Source: Heliomarina baculiformis | GTDB taxonomy: Bacteria; Pseudomonadota; Alphaproteobacteria; Rhodobacterales; Rhodobacteraceae | Reading direction: 5' to 3' | Assembly: GCF_019966545.1 (NCBI RefSeq) | Contig: NZ_JAIMIC010000001.1 | Coordinates: 310,001 to 374,000 of the forward strand | Length of the DNA: 64,000 nucleotides | In this document: positions 54,662 to 63,207 of the stretch, one piece after another | How positions within the stretch are numbered: the stretch's first letter is position 1 | Layout: every line of letters begins with the position of its first letter | Position numbers and translations under genes: made by a program | The notes under the pieces: generated by a model | What the model was told of the DNA's origin: nothing | Databases searched by the model: none | The model's input: the letters and a program-made list of their open reading frames with translations, nothing else

Positions 54662-56186
54662 CTTGACCCACGTCAGCTGAAAGAACCTTTAACACCTTGA
54701 ATGGAAAGGTGGTTTTTGGGGTTCTAAACCCCGATCCTCTGCGGTAGGCAATTGGTGCTTGAAAAGTTAGCCTGATCAAAATGAGTTTCGTTTCAAGAGA
54801 ACCATTCTGCCAATATTTCCAAGGACTTGACAAAAACTCCATTGCGAGTTCGAACACCTTTTCGAAAGCTTCGGTAGACTTCGGCGAAACTTCCACCAGT
54901 TTTTCCTTCAGCACGGCTTGCTGCTCTTGAAGGTCTGAAACTCGCTTCTCAAACGCCTTAATAACCTTACGGTTTTCGAGTTCGGAAAGCTGGTCGAGGC
55001 TATCGTCGATTCGATGCTCTAACTGTTTGATCGCGCTCTTGATTTCGGTTTCCTCGGCCTTTGATCGCTTGGCTCGTTCCTTCCACGCTCTTTCAAACAA
55101 AGCACGAAAAATCTTGATGGTCCTACTGTCCGGCACTAGGCGCTTAAGTATTTGCTCGAACTCCTCTTCCAACTTCGCCTTTGGAACGGCCTTTCCGTAA
55201 TAAGCGCATGATTTCAAGCGGCACTGGTAATAAGCATATCTCTTCAAGGTGTGGCTTCGGGCCCAGTAGCCAGTAAGCTTCGTCCCGCACTCATCGCAGA
55301 TGATAAAGCCCCGCAAGGGGAAGTCGCTGCTTATGTCCTTTCTAGCAGCCGCGTAGGACTGCTCCCTGAGCTTATCCCGTATCCGCAAATGAGTTTCATA
55401 TGTGATAAGAGCTTCGTGCTCCCCGCGATGCCAAGGCACTTCCCATTCCGGCCTGCCAACGTAGCCAGCATACAGCGGATTCAACATCAGCGCCTTCACG
55501 TGGTCTTGCTTAAACTTTACTCCCTTACCCTTCCGAAATACCTGGGCTGCATTCAGAAAGCGTGTCACTTCAGCCTGCGATCTAAACCGACCGCTCGCAA
55601 ATCCACACAATGCTTCGCGTACTATGGAAGCTTTGGGTTCATCGATCATCAAGACTTTTCCGTAACCTCGACGTCTCTCTGCCTTGTAGCCTTTCGGAGC
55701 ATGAAAAGGCCAATATCCGTTCAACAATCGGCCTCTCATTCGATTGTGGGTCTGCTCGCTATTCTTTTGACGCTGATGCTGCGAAACCGAGGCAAGTAAG
55801 TTTTCCACCAAAATCGAATCCGAATCCTCCCCGAACTCGATTGAAGGACTTTCGAGTTCAGCACCAACTCCCTTTATACTAGCTCTTAGCGCCAGATGTG
55901 CCTCTAAACCACGCGCCAGCCGCGATATGTCATCAATTATTACAACCACTTGATTTTTCCGGTACTGCGTCAAGTACGTCAGCATGTTCCGCATACCCGG
56001 ACGCTCCGATTTGCCACCTGAAATGTCATCGACGAAAACCGCTACGACTTCGTAGCTTTTCATTCTGGCGAACTCACGACACCTAACCTCTTGGCTCTTC
56101 AGCCCATGACCTTCGACGGTCTGCTTATGAGATGACACCCTGTTGTATATAACAGCCAACTTCGCATTTTTGGTATTTTCCGGCAT
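54621..56186 (-). CDS. Large serine recombinase (site-specific integrase)
   Basis: From ATG 56186 (AGGAG upstream) about 521 residues; a GTG two codons earlier is in frame. Resolvase domain: VIYNRVSSHKQT holds the catalytic serine (second S of RVSS, about residue 18), and IIDDISRLARG is the conserved arginine region. A recombinase domain follows, then a zinc ribbon ICDECGTKL...CRLKSC (about 310-345) and a coiled coil (about 370-435). The last 13 residues (VAARRGIEPLFPG) are encoded antisense to tRNA-Glu, so the gene end lies inside the putative att core. It should drive integration and excision of the island. Confidence 0.92.
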   Translation of the reverse strand: MPENTKNAKLAVIYNRVSSHKQTVEGHGLKSQEVRCREFARMKSYEVVAVFVDDISGGKSERPGMRNMLTYLTQYRKNQVVVIIDDISRLARGLEAHLALRASIKGVGAELESPSIEFGEDSDSILVENLLASVSQHQRQKNSEQTHNRMRGRLLNGYWPFHAPKGYKAERRRGYGKVLMIDEPKASIVREALCGFASGRFRSQAEVTRFLNAAQVFRKGKGVKFKQDHVKALMLNPLYAGYVGRPEWEVPWHRGEHEALITYETHLRIRDKLREQSYAAARKDISSDFPLRGFIICDECGTKLTGYWARSHTLKRYAYYQCRLKSCAYYGKAVPKAKLEEEFEQILKRLVPDSRTIKIFRALFERAWKERAKRSKAEETEIKSAIKQLEHRIDDSLDQLSELENRKVIKAFEKRVSDLQEQQAVLKEKLVEVSPKSTEAFEKVFELAMEFLSSPWKYWQNGSLETKLILIRLTFQAPIAYRRGSGFRTPKTTFPFKVLKVLSADVGQVAARRGIEPLFPG

Positions 56187-56201
56187 CCGCACTTCTCCTT
56201 C

Positions 56202-56459
56202 CTACAAATGGTTCGGCAGGCGACACCTACTCGTCCTTGTCCAAAGCCGCTGATCAGAAGCTTTCTGGATTGGGTGGCTGCCGAACTCGAGATCAATTAA
56301 ATTCATTGCCACGGCCCAAAGAGCGTGAAAAAACTCAGCATTCATTTCGTCATCAAGCCCAAAATCGCACGCCAGAGCCTTGCAAAAATTCAGGTCAATT
56401 TTCTCTTGGCTGTTCGTCCTCGCGCCATTTACAGGCCGAAACTGATCGTTTTTTTCCAT
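56202..56459 (-). CDS. Small unknown protein upstream of the recombinase
   Basis: An 85-residue reading frame ending 15 bases before the recombinase start, in the same orientation. GGAGCATTGATAC lies upstream of the ATG. It contains a mostly helical middle (EFFHALWAVAMNLIDLEFG) and no recognised motif. Spacing argues for a real gene co-transcribed with the recombinase, perhaps a directionality or control protein, but this is a guess from position. Composition is AT-rich like the neighbours. Confidence 0.5.
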   Translation of the reverse strand: MEKNDQFRPVNGARTNSQEKIDLNFCKALACDFGLDDEMNAEFFHALWAVAMNLIDLEFGSHPIQKASDQRLWTRTSRCRLPNHL

Positions 56460-57073
56460 GTATCAATGCTCCCATGCAGAGGAGAAAGCACTGCTCATTG
56501 ATGCCCTTAGGGAATTAGTTTGAACCCAATGCGGTCGATTCGCAAGCATTTGTTTTAGAACACTTTTTTTGCCTTTAAGACGGTTTCAGGGTATCTTAAC
56601 AGTACACCTTCTTGCTACATTCTCTCCGACACAGGGAATTGATAAAACCGTGCGGAGATAAATCAGGCCTTGTCCAAAAGACTAGTGGATGTCCGCAAAC
56701 CGTGTTGGGCAACTACGTCCTTTCTGGCCGAGCGCGGCGAAGCTCCGCTTCAGAGCCCTATATTACAGTTTGCCGCAAATGCAGCATCTCGCAGGCGCAG
56801 CGGTTATCGGCAGTCATTTCCGACCTCAAACAGAAATTCGTCACCTACAGCGCGACCGGTCGAGAAGCGAAGGAACCCGACGAAGGCCGTAAAACTGTAA
56901 GAATTGCGTGGGGCCAGTGCAGAGCATTGACAACAACGGCCAGCCCCCTGTGTGATGCCGCAGATATCATCGCCTATGCCCGTCGGGTGGGCGCGAAAGC
57001 TGGCGAATGACTGGTCTAAAACTGCGGGCCGATAGATGCTGAGAAACGCCCCAGCCGCCACACGGCACGCAAA
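56460..57073 (+). other. Stretch without a convincing gene
   Basis: About 610 bases. The left part (56510-56640) is AT-rich and could hold promoters. The part 56640-57060 is more GC-rich and carries short open frames on both strands (longest 132 codons, 56612-57010) with odd composition, no ribosome site and no recognisable domain. It may be a decayed gene remnant or non-coding DNA. Confidence 0.4.
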
Positions 57074-57475
57074 TCACTTAATTGATATGACCGCTCGCCA
57101 CTTTCCACGGTACTCATCCAGCATAGCATCTTCGACCTGAAGGTTCAAAGTAGCGAGACTAGCTTTCGCTACATTCACAATCCGATCAAATCTCTCGACG
57201 ACCATCTGCTTTTCATCCTCGCGACCGGCTATGGCCTCGAAAATCAAAGCCTGTCCCGTGTCAACGCCCCCAGTTTGCGACAAAAACTCGGACAACAGTA
57301 AGCCTACCGTTTGATCCGCCAAGTCACCGAACAGCAAATCCGACACTAAATTTCTTTTATCTTTAGAACGCCTAGTGAAAAAACGCCCATCCTTAAGAAA
57401 TGACCCCTGCCAAGAATAGGCGTCTTCGCGCAATCCAAGGCCAGAGCCCAAATATCTCCACTGAAAATCATTCAC
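57074..57475 (-). CDS. Unknown protein, third gene of the STING-like unit
   Basis: A 133-residue frame with a GTG start 29 bases after the stop of the STING-like gene, same strand. It is soluble-looking and mixed alpha/beta: an N-terminal aromatic part (FQWRYLGSGLGLRED), a leucine-rich middle (VGLLLSEFLSQ) and a helical end. No motif is recognised; in particular it lacks the G-S and D-x-D features of a nucleotidyltransferase. The close spacing suggests it belongs to the same transcript, where it might be a regulator or accessory factor. Ribosome site is weak. Confidence 0.6.
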   Translation of the reverse strand: MNDFQWRYLGSGLGLREDAYSWQGSFLKDGRFFTRRSKDKRNLVSDLLFGDLADQTVGLLLSEFLSQTGGVDTGQALIFEAIAGREDEKQMVVERFDRIVNVAKASLATLNLQVEDAMLDEYRGKWRAVISIK

Positions 57476-57504
57476 GATAGAGCAACCCCATTTCTTAAGT
57501 TTCT

Positions 57505-58569
57505 TTAGTAGCCATCAGGTCGGTCAAATGGCACATCGTTCATAAGCCTCGGGTTATCGTGCCACTGCCCTACCACTTCACTTAACCAAACGAATTGAAG
57601 ACGACGCAGAGGGAACTTTATCGAACGCAGATCACCCTGAATCGCCATCCAAATTGATTCAACAAACTTTCGTGCCAACCGATCAGTAATTCTATCTCGT
57701 TCCTCTAAAGAGAAGTACCCTGCGCTTTTAATCTTTTTGTACTTGGAACTCAATGTTACAGTTAGAATCGTGGATGGTATATCGTAATAGAACTCATCCT
57801 TCTGAGAAACAAATTTTCTAACTCTCAAAGTCCTATTTAAAGAGTTTTCTGCCCCTTCATATTCATCGAACGACGTCGACAACGCCCTTACCTGACGATC
57901 AATATCAGCGTCAGTCACTTCGAACGTGTCTGGAATAATTATCTTGATATCACGAAAATCATCATCCGAGTCCCTGTCTGCTTCAAGGATATAACTCAAG
58001 AAGTTTCGGTAATAACCATCCGCAAGACCACGCATGAACTCAGAATCCGCAGGGAACGCTCCATAGTAGTCAGAGAGTATCGTTTCGCCAGAGACCTGCA
58101 CGCCTCCCGCTCCAAATCCCAAGAACAAACTGAGGTACCTGTCCAGATGAGGGATCGCCCCTGCAGACATATCGTCCGCATCCACTGCAGGAATTAGAGT
58201 GGCGGCGTCGGTTTGGGGCATCAATGTCAGCTTAAAGTAATGACTTATTGATTCAATTGCACTAGTATCGGTCTTTTCGTCCTTAAACCTCAGATAAACG
58301 CAAGGAGTTCCTAGAGTATGGGCGAACGCGACCTCGTATACGACATTTGGATTAAAACCCGTCAAATCCGCGACAATCAGATCACAGGTGTCGATTTGGC
58401 CAAATATCCAGTCATTAAACCGATCAGCCGTTGGATTATCAACTGGGGTCGCAATTTGCACGTCGCCAGCGTATTCCGTTCGAGACACGTAAGACCGTAT
58501 ATAATCCCGAATCAGCTTGTATCGAGCCTCATCGTGTGGACCGACAACAAAAATCTTCAACTTCTTCAT
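57505..58569 (-). CDS. NDT/TIR-like domain fused to a prokaryotic STING-like domain
   Basis: A 354-residue protein. Residues 3-118 have the nucleoside 2-deoxyribosyltransferase-like fold: KIFVVGP start, CDLIVADLTGFNPNVVYEVAFAHTLG (62-87) with D63, D68 and the likely catalytic E79. Such domains, like TIR, can attack nucleotides or NAD. Residues about 176-327 resemble STING: GLADGYYRNFLSYIL (181-195) matches the dimer helix, IKIIIPDTF (208-216) the central strand, R246/R249 the arginine loop, YDIPST (262-267) the ligand loop with an acidic residue four before a threonine, and LEERDRITDRLARKFVESIW (288-307) the last helix. It is coupled by a four-base overlap to the membrane-protein gene upstream. 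Read: ligand-gated defence effector. The STING match was made by eye. Confidence 0.7.
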   Translation of the reverse strand: MKKLKIFVVGPHDEARYKLIRDYIRSYVSRTEYAGDVQIATPVDNPTADRFNDWIFGQIDTCDLIVADLTGFNPNVVYEVAFAHTLGTPCVYLRFKDEKTDTSAIESISHYFKLTLMPQTDAATLIPAVDADDMSAGAIPHLDRYLSLFLGFGAGGVQVSGETILSDYYGAFPADSEFMRGLADGYYRNFLSYILEADRDSDDDFRDIKIIIPDTFEVTDADIDRQVRALSTSFDEYEGAENSLNRTLRVRKFVSQKDEFYYDIPSTILTVTLSSKYKKIKSAGYFSLEERDRITDRLARKFVESIWMAIQGDLRSIKFPLRRLQFVWLSEVVGQWHDNPRLMNDVPFDRPDGY

Positions 58570-58976
58570 ATTAAACCTTCCATCACCAAAAAAATTATGG
58601 ATATCAACCCGACCATAACGCCGTATATCGCAAGCAGGGAAAACGAAAATGCGGCCTTCCAGAAACCAAATTGCCCAAGTATTGGAGCCACGTCCATTGA
58701 GTAGTCTACATCCAAATCTGAGGTGAGCCTCACTTTGTCATAGAGAGCCCTGAATCGCCTTTCAGTCATCAGGTAATAAGCATCTAGCAACCAAAAAGCT
58801 GTTATTGGAAGAGCGGCAGTTAGAACGAGAATTGAATCTTGTGCTTGCACGGCTAACGCCAAGATGCCGGTCACGACGGTCACACACCATCCACGAATAA
58901 GAAACGAGTTTTGAGCCATTCGACTGATAGTGACAGCTATCAAGTCCAAGTGTTTATGAAGTCTATGCTCGCTCAT
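58566..58976 (-). CDS. Small multi-pass membrane protein paired with the STING-like effector
   Basis: A 136-residue protein with three hydrophobic segments (about 29-45, 48-68 and 106-132). A basic, amphipathic start (HKHLDLIAVTISRMAQNSF) leads into LIRGWCVTVVTG; FWLLDAYYLMTERRFRALYDKVR (61-83) should sit at the cytoplasmic face. I recognise this layout from a widespread unnamed family of small membrane proteins but cannot attach a name. It is the first gene of the unit; its stop overlaps the effector start (ATGA). It could be a second effector, anchor or sensor. GGTAGGAA precedes the ATG. Confidence 0.75.
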   Translation of the reverse strand: MSEHRLHKHLDLIAVTISRMAQNSFLIRGWCVTVVTGILALAVQAQDSILVLTAALPITAFWLLDAYYLMTERRFRALYDKVRLTSDLDVDYSMDVAPILGQFGFWKAAFSFSLLAIYGVMVGLISIIFLVMEGLI

Positions 58977-58995
58977 TTCCTACCCTTATGTTCTC

Positions 58996-59010
58996 GTGCC
59001 AAACTGGCAC
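58996..59010. promoter_or_regulatory. Inverted repeat upstream of the STING-like unit
   Basis: GTGCCA-AAC-TGGCAC: perfect six-base arms with a three-base centre, 20 bases upstream of the first start codon and downstream of a TTGACC (59025-59020 on the minus strand) that could be a -35 element. It fits an operator, but no regulator gene is adjacent. Confidence 0.45.
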
Positions 59011-59455
59011 TATTAAATGGTCAAGTTGCCGGCAAGAAAGCAAAACCTCGAACTGTATAGTCGTGCATAGGAAAGACATACTTGTGACAACAGCACGAAG
59101 AAGTCTAGACTAAACTACCCGAATCGACTTGCTGAACGCAGCGGCGGTTTATGAATAGCACCTATTAAGGTAGTGAGATCGCTTCTTTCGATCACGTCTG
59201 CTTCGTCTGCTTATCAGTATTTCATACTGTGTGCAGCAGACGTCCGCTCTCCGCCCATGGGCAAGCCCCCTCGCAATCGCGGTACAGGTCGAGCCATTGC
59301 GGCGGACGGCAGGAAAGTCCCACATAACCGACCAACAGAATATGCGGACACCCCAAAGACTACAACGTGGCCACAACCAGCCTTGTATAACTGGAAGTAT
59401 AGTCACACAGTTGTTTTCTAGGTTCTGTAAGTTTTCGACGATAGGTTGCCTTCAA
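59011..59455 (+). other. Divergent intergenic region
   Basis: About 445 bases between the STING-like unit and the HNH gene, expected to hold both promoters. Short open frames on each strand (for example minus 59149-59406) have poor composition and no ribosome site. Nothing else is recognised. Confidence 0.4.
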
Positions 59456-60301
59456 ATGGTAGACATTACACTTGGCCGAGCCGACGCATGTATTTATTGC
59501 GGCGACACTGGAGAAAATCGCAGCGCAGAGCACGTAATCGCCGCCAGTTTAGGTGGTCGTTTTGTAATCGAAGCAGCTTCATGCAAGACGTGTAGCGATC
59601 TCACTTCTTTGCTCGAACTTGGTGTCAGTAGGCGAACTTATCACTTGGCTCGCGCTTATTACAAACTACCTACGCGCCGCCCAAACAAATACCCAAAAAC
59701 AGCCGAAGTGCGTGTGAAACTTGGCAAATACGGCCCGAAGAAAAAGCTTGAAGTTCCACTCGCTGAAGCCCCAATCAGTCTCGTTATCCCACAATACTTA
59801 CGGAAAGAAAGCAAGGACGTTGCGGGCCCGGTTTGGTCATTGGCACAACTCAAAGGTGTTGTGGTTGATGAGGGAAACCTGCAGCAAAAGGTGCGTGCCA
59901 TTCAGAAACGCCACAAGTGTCACGGCGTTAGTTTTCCATCTTTTCCGTTCAGAGTGGACGGCAACTTCGAGCGAACGCTTTGGAAGTCTGCTTATGGTTT
60001 TTTTTGGGTAACAAGTCGAGAAAGCCTAGAGTCTTCACAAGCACTAGATTTTATTTTCGGAAAGGCCGAACCCTACAAGAAGATAGATGGAGAGATATTG
60101 GTTCAAGATATTTTCTCCATAGACAAATCAAAGCCCTGCGGACACGTAGCCGCGGCTTCAATTTATACTTTGGATGAAGAAGAGCACTCTCACCTATATT
60201 GTGAGATGCACTTTTTTGAGATTTTGGGCCTACCGATCTACTGTTGCCGAATACCTAACGCCTCAGGCCAACCGTTGGAACGAATAGATTTCGCCCACTA
60301 G
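59456..60301 (+). CDS. HNH-family endonuclease-like protein
   Basis: From ATG 59456 the protein has 281 residues; an upstream in-frame extension to 59231 looks non-coding. The N-terminal HNH/treble-clef module is C12-x2-C15 (ACIYCG), EHVIAASLGG with H26, and C43-x2-C46 (SCKTCS). The large C-terminal part is unassigned. This form (HNH_5-like) is common in mobile islands and defence loci. It is divergent from the STING-like unit, so a joint role is possible but unproven. AT-rich composition agrees with transfer. Confidence 0.75.
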   Translation: MVDITLGRADACIYCGDTGENRSAEHVIAASLGGRFVIEAASCKTCSDLTSLLELGVSRRTYHLARAYYKLPTRRPNKYPKTAEVRVKLGKYGPKKKLEVPLAEAPISLVIPQYLRKESKDVAGPVWSLAQLKGVVVDEGNLQQKVRAIQKRHKCHGVSFPSFPFRVDGNFERTLWKSAYGFFWVTSRESLESSQALDFIFGKAEPYKKIDGEILVQDIFSIDKSKPCGHVAAASIYTLDEEEHSHLYCEMHFFEILGLPIYCCRIPNASGQPLERIDFAH

Positions 60302-60789
60302 GGACCTACATCGTGGCTTCAGCACCCTTACGGAAAACATTGTTATAAAATATTTGAAATCAATGACTTAAATAAAAAGAGATCTGCATTTCCACTTCTT
60401 ACGCCAAAGGCATGGAAACCATTCTTCGAAGTCGAACTTTGTCGAAGTGGAACTAAGCCGCTGACGGCATCGCTAAACCGGCTTCGAAAACTAGTTACCG
60501 AGGGTCAGCAGTGCAGTTGGCAACAGATATTGCAGCACGGAACTATGATTTTACTGGATATCATCTACTGGGTTTGCCTGCTTCAACAATTCCTCCCAAC
60601 GTTGCATTTCTTCAAAAAGCGAGTTCGAACTTTTCCCCGACAGGCCTGCCACTTATCTCCTGAAAGCTTTATTTTGTTGGCGTCTTGGTCCAAATGTGGA
60701 CTAGGAATTTCAGGCCATGGTCCACCTTTCATTTCAGCCATGCGCTTGAAAGCCGCCGTCGCGGCACCTCGGCGCGGGAGTTTCTTTGT
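60302..60789 (+). other. Stretch without a convincing gene
   Basis: About 490 bases between the HNH gene and the integrase remnant. Composition changes from AT-rich to GC-richer towards the right. Small open frames (such as 60530-60793) show no motif. CTTCGAAGTCGAAC and TGTCGAAGTGGAAC near 60427-60452 are short imperfect repeats. I see no terminator with a clear U-tract. Confidence 0.4.
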
Positions 60790-61825
60790 TTAGTTGCTGG
60801 CTGCCTTTGGCTCGGTCCAACCGAACGAAGCCATCATTTCGTTTCCCATCGTACCAAGCTTTACCATAAGAGCAGTGAGATCTATCCGAATTTCATGGTT
60901 TGAACGCGCGGCAAACTTGTTTACGACCTCCCGTTTGCCTTTACCCACATCGATTGGGTTCCTCTCCTCATCCTTGGCGTCGATGCAAAGCCCGGTCGCA
61001 ATGGTCCACTTGCGAACCCGGTTATCACGGCTATCAATTGAGTCGCTGGATGCGGACGGTTTCCCGAGCTCGGTGAGCAGGTAGGTGTCGCGTTCGTCGT
61101 GAAGAGCCAATTCCGTAGAAAGAATTTCACCCAAGGGAATCGAAACGACCGCCGAACCCTTTTTCGAAGGTTGCCATTCAAGGTAACGTTCGCCGTCGTG
61201 CAATGCCTCGTTGTTTGAGCCGAGGCGATGCATATCGCCAATCCGGCCGTGGCTGTCATAGGCCAGGCAAAACCAAAGCCGCGCCATCGTCCCTGGGCCG
61301 TGCCTTGCTAAGAATTTTTCAACGTCTTCCGCCAACCAAGGCTCCGCCCCGCCACCGGACACGTGGACGTTCTCCACCCCGAAGACAGGGCGGCCCTTGG
61401 GATAGCCTCGCTTAGCTCCCCATCGATAGACCGCGCGCAGCGCCTTGAGGCATGTGTCAGCGGCGGCCGTGAGGCCTCAGAAAGCATCTTGTATGTGAGT
61501 AGAAGCAACGTCCGAGAGATCTGCATCAAAGGCCCCAATGCGGACCCCGTCGGGATCAAGCGTCTCGCAAGCCTGCTTCAATCCAGTCCGACGGCTCGTC
61601 AGGGTGCCCTTAGATAAACTTCCAGCGATAACCTGATTTATTACCCATTTAAGGTGCTTATCACACAATTCATCGAGGACGCCCTTTTCAGTTTCTCGAG
61701 CTTCTTCGTCTTGAGCTTCTGATCGGCCCGCGCGGCATGGTAGTGCTCGTGGAAGCGGGGTTCTCCCGGCTCCACAGGGATCGGGATTTTTTATCTTGGA
61801 GGAGGCCTTTGAATTCGAATTTCAT
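60790..61825 (-). pseudogene. Decayed tyrosine integrase
   Basis: Pieces of one phage-type tyrosine recombinase appear in order but in different frames. The start ATG 61825 opens MKFEFKGLLQ; then, in a second frame, GEPRFHEHYHAARADQKLK; then the core-binding domain KHLKWVINQVIAGSLSKGTLTSRR; then KALRAVYRWGAKRGYPKGRPVFGVENV leading into the catalytic domain (EPWLAEDVEKFLARHGPGT, FCLAYDSHGRIGDMHRLG, YLEWQPSKKGSAVVSIPL); the C-terminus MMASFGWTEPKAASN is the expected end of the catalytic region. The usual H-x-x-R box and catalytic tyrosine are not intact. At least two frameshifts are needed. It marks an older mobile element than the serine recombinase island. Confidence 0.8.
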
Positions 61826-61839
61826 TGCCGTGTCTCTCC

Positions 61840-62031
61840 TCACTTCTTCGGTGCTTTCCAGCTTGCCGCCATGGGCACCGAGTTCGCAGCATTGTTCAAT
61901 TGATCCGAGAGGAATTCCAGCCTGAGGCTACCGTCCGGCCGGACAACCATCGCGATAGGTGTGAGGCCAACGGCGGAGGCGGCGGCAATCGCGCTCTTAA
62001 CGGAAGCTTGAGTAATATTTGGCGCGGGCAT
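61840..62031 (-). CDS. Small protein typically encoded upstream of phage integrases
   Basis: A 63-residue protein from ATG 62031. The pattern ITQASVKSAIAAASAVGLTPIAMVVRPDGSLRLEF, a helix then a short beta hairpin, is the one found in small genes just upstream of tyrosine integrases of alphaproteobacterial prophages. Here it precedes the integrase remnant by 14 bases on the same strand. It appears intact although its partner is broken. Function not established. Confidence 0.7.
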   Translation of the reverse strand: MPAPNITQASVKSAIAAASAVGLTPIAMVVRPDGSLRLEFLSDQLNNAANSVPMAASWKAPKK

Positions 62032-62368
62032 TCTGGTTCTCCTGACGAACAATCCGGAGGTCGACCCATATACAGGTATCAGGAGGCGATTTTGATCAGG
62101 GTTCGATATCTCGTCTTCTGGCACCTTTGTAAGAAACCTTGGGTCGGTTGCGACCGGTAACCAAGCACTTTGAGGCTTTTCTCGCACCGGCGACGGTCTG
62201 TACCGACACAGTAAAAAACCTGCCCACCATGGCGACCAATCGACATCTGCGGCCATTGGCCGGAAGGAACAACGCTGCTGCGCAGTTTCCCCTAACCGTC
62301 CGTTCGTGAGACCGCGCAGCGACATACGACAGCAGAACGTCGGCAGTGCGGACAAAGCTGCCCTTCAA
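62032..62368 (-). other. Stretch without a convincing gene
   Basis: About 340 bases between the small integrase-linked gene and the SDR gene. Open frames continuing leftward into 61840-62031 have no good start or composition here. It could hold the promoter of the small gene. Nothing else is recognised. Confidence 0.4.
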
Positions 62369-63139
62369 TCAGGAAAGGCTTAGCTGCGCCATTCGACCGC
62401 CATCGACTGTGAAAATCTGGCCGGTGATGAAACTTGCATCTGCTGAGGCAAGGAAGGCAACGAGTGCGGCCACCTCCTCCGGCGACCCCGTGCGCCGCAG
62501 TGGATGAATGCGCCCGATCTCTTTGCGAAAGGTTTCGGGGTCCGGCCTGCTATCAATCATGGTCTGGTTGAGATCCGTGTCGATCCATCCTGGGGCAATC
62601 GCGTTGCAGCGGATGCCTTCTTGGCGGTGATCTACGGCGACGGCGCGCGTAAGACCATGAAGTCCCGCCTTCGACGCACAATATGCAGCGTGACCGGGAT
62701 TAGCGGCCAGCCCCTCAATGGAGCCAGTGTTGATGATGCTGCCCCGTGTTGTGCGCAGGTGCGGAAGCGCAGCCTTGATCATGAGGAAAGGGGCCGTCAG
62801 ATTGACGAAAAGCGTTTTCTGCCAGTCTTCAAGCTTCATCTCCTCAGCGGTGGCTTCCTGCATCACGCCGGCATTATTGACAAGGATATCTAACCGGCCT
62901 GCAAGCTTAATGACCGCGTCCACGACGCTGGCCGGAGACTCCGGATCGGTGAAGTCGGCAGGGATGGATTCGAAATCGGAGGCTTCTCCCCGTTGTGCCG
63001 TAATCACGGAAGCTCCCTCTTTTTGTAGCCTCATAGCAATAGCGAGCCCCATTCCGGACCGCCCTCCAGTCACGAGTGCAACTTTGCCGACGAGCCGTCC
63101 GGGATAAGCATTTTCGGAGGGATCAGTATTTCCTGTCAT
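62369..63139 (-). CDS. Short-chain dehydrogenase/reductase (classical SDR)
   Basis: Start at ATG 63139 with GAGGAGACTG upstream; 256 residues. The cofactor motif TGGRSGMG is at 24-31, NNAG at 88-91, catalytic S140, Y153 and K157 (YCASK), followed by PGWIDTDLN. The C-terminal [13 protein letters not shown] is typical. Substrate unknown. It lies downstream of and in the same orientation as the GlxA-type regulator gene, which could control it. Confidence 0.92.
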   Translation of the reverse strand: MTGNTDPSENAYPGRLVGKVALVTGGRSGMGLAIAMRLQKEGASVITAQRGEASDFESIPADFTDPESPASVVDAVIKLAGRLDILVNNAGVMQEATAEEMKLEDWQKTLFVNLTAPFLMIKAALPHLRTTRGSIINTGSIEGLAANPGHAAYCASKAGLHGLTRAVAVDHRQEGIRCNAIAPGWIDTDLNQTMIDSRPDPETFRKEIGRIHPLRRTGSPEEVAALVAFLASADASFITGQIFTVDGGRMAQLSLS

Positions 63140-63207
63140 CAGTCTCCTCATAGGGTTCACGTTCTCAGGAGATTGCCCGGTTTTCATCGAGGATAGCTTG
63201 AGCGGTC

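Noticed and set aside
56612-57010. 132-codon open frame in the island
   Set aside because: No ribosome site, cysteine/serine-rich odd composition, competing frames on both strands; kept only as a non-coding stretch.
58566-58976. Naming the small membrane protein a SLATT or Pycsar TM effector
   Set aside because: The number and spacing of helices and the conserved aromatic/acidic pattern do not convincingly match those families as I know them.
59149-59406. 85-codon open frame upstream of the STING-like unit
   Set aside because: Poor start context and no coding-like composition; the region is better seen as a divergent promoter.
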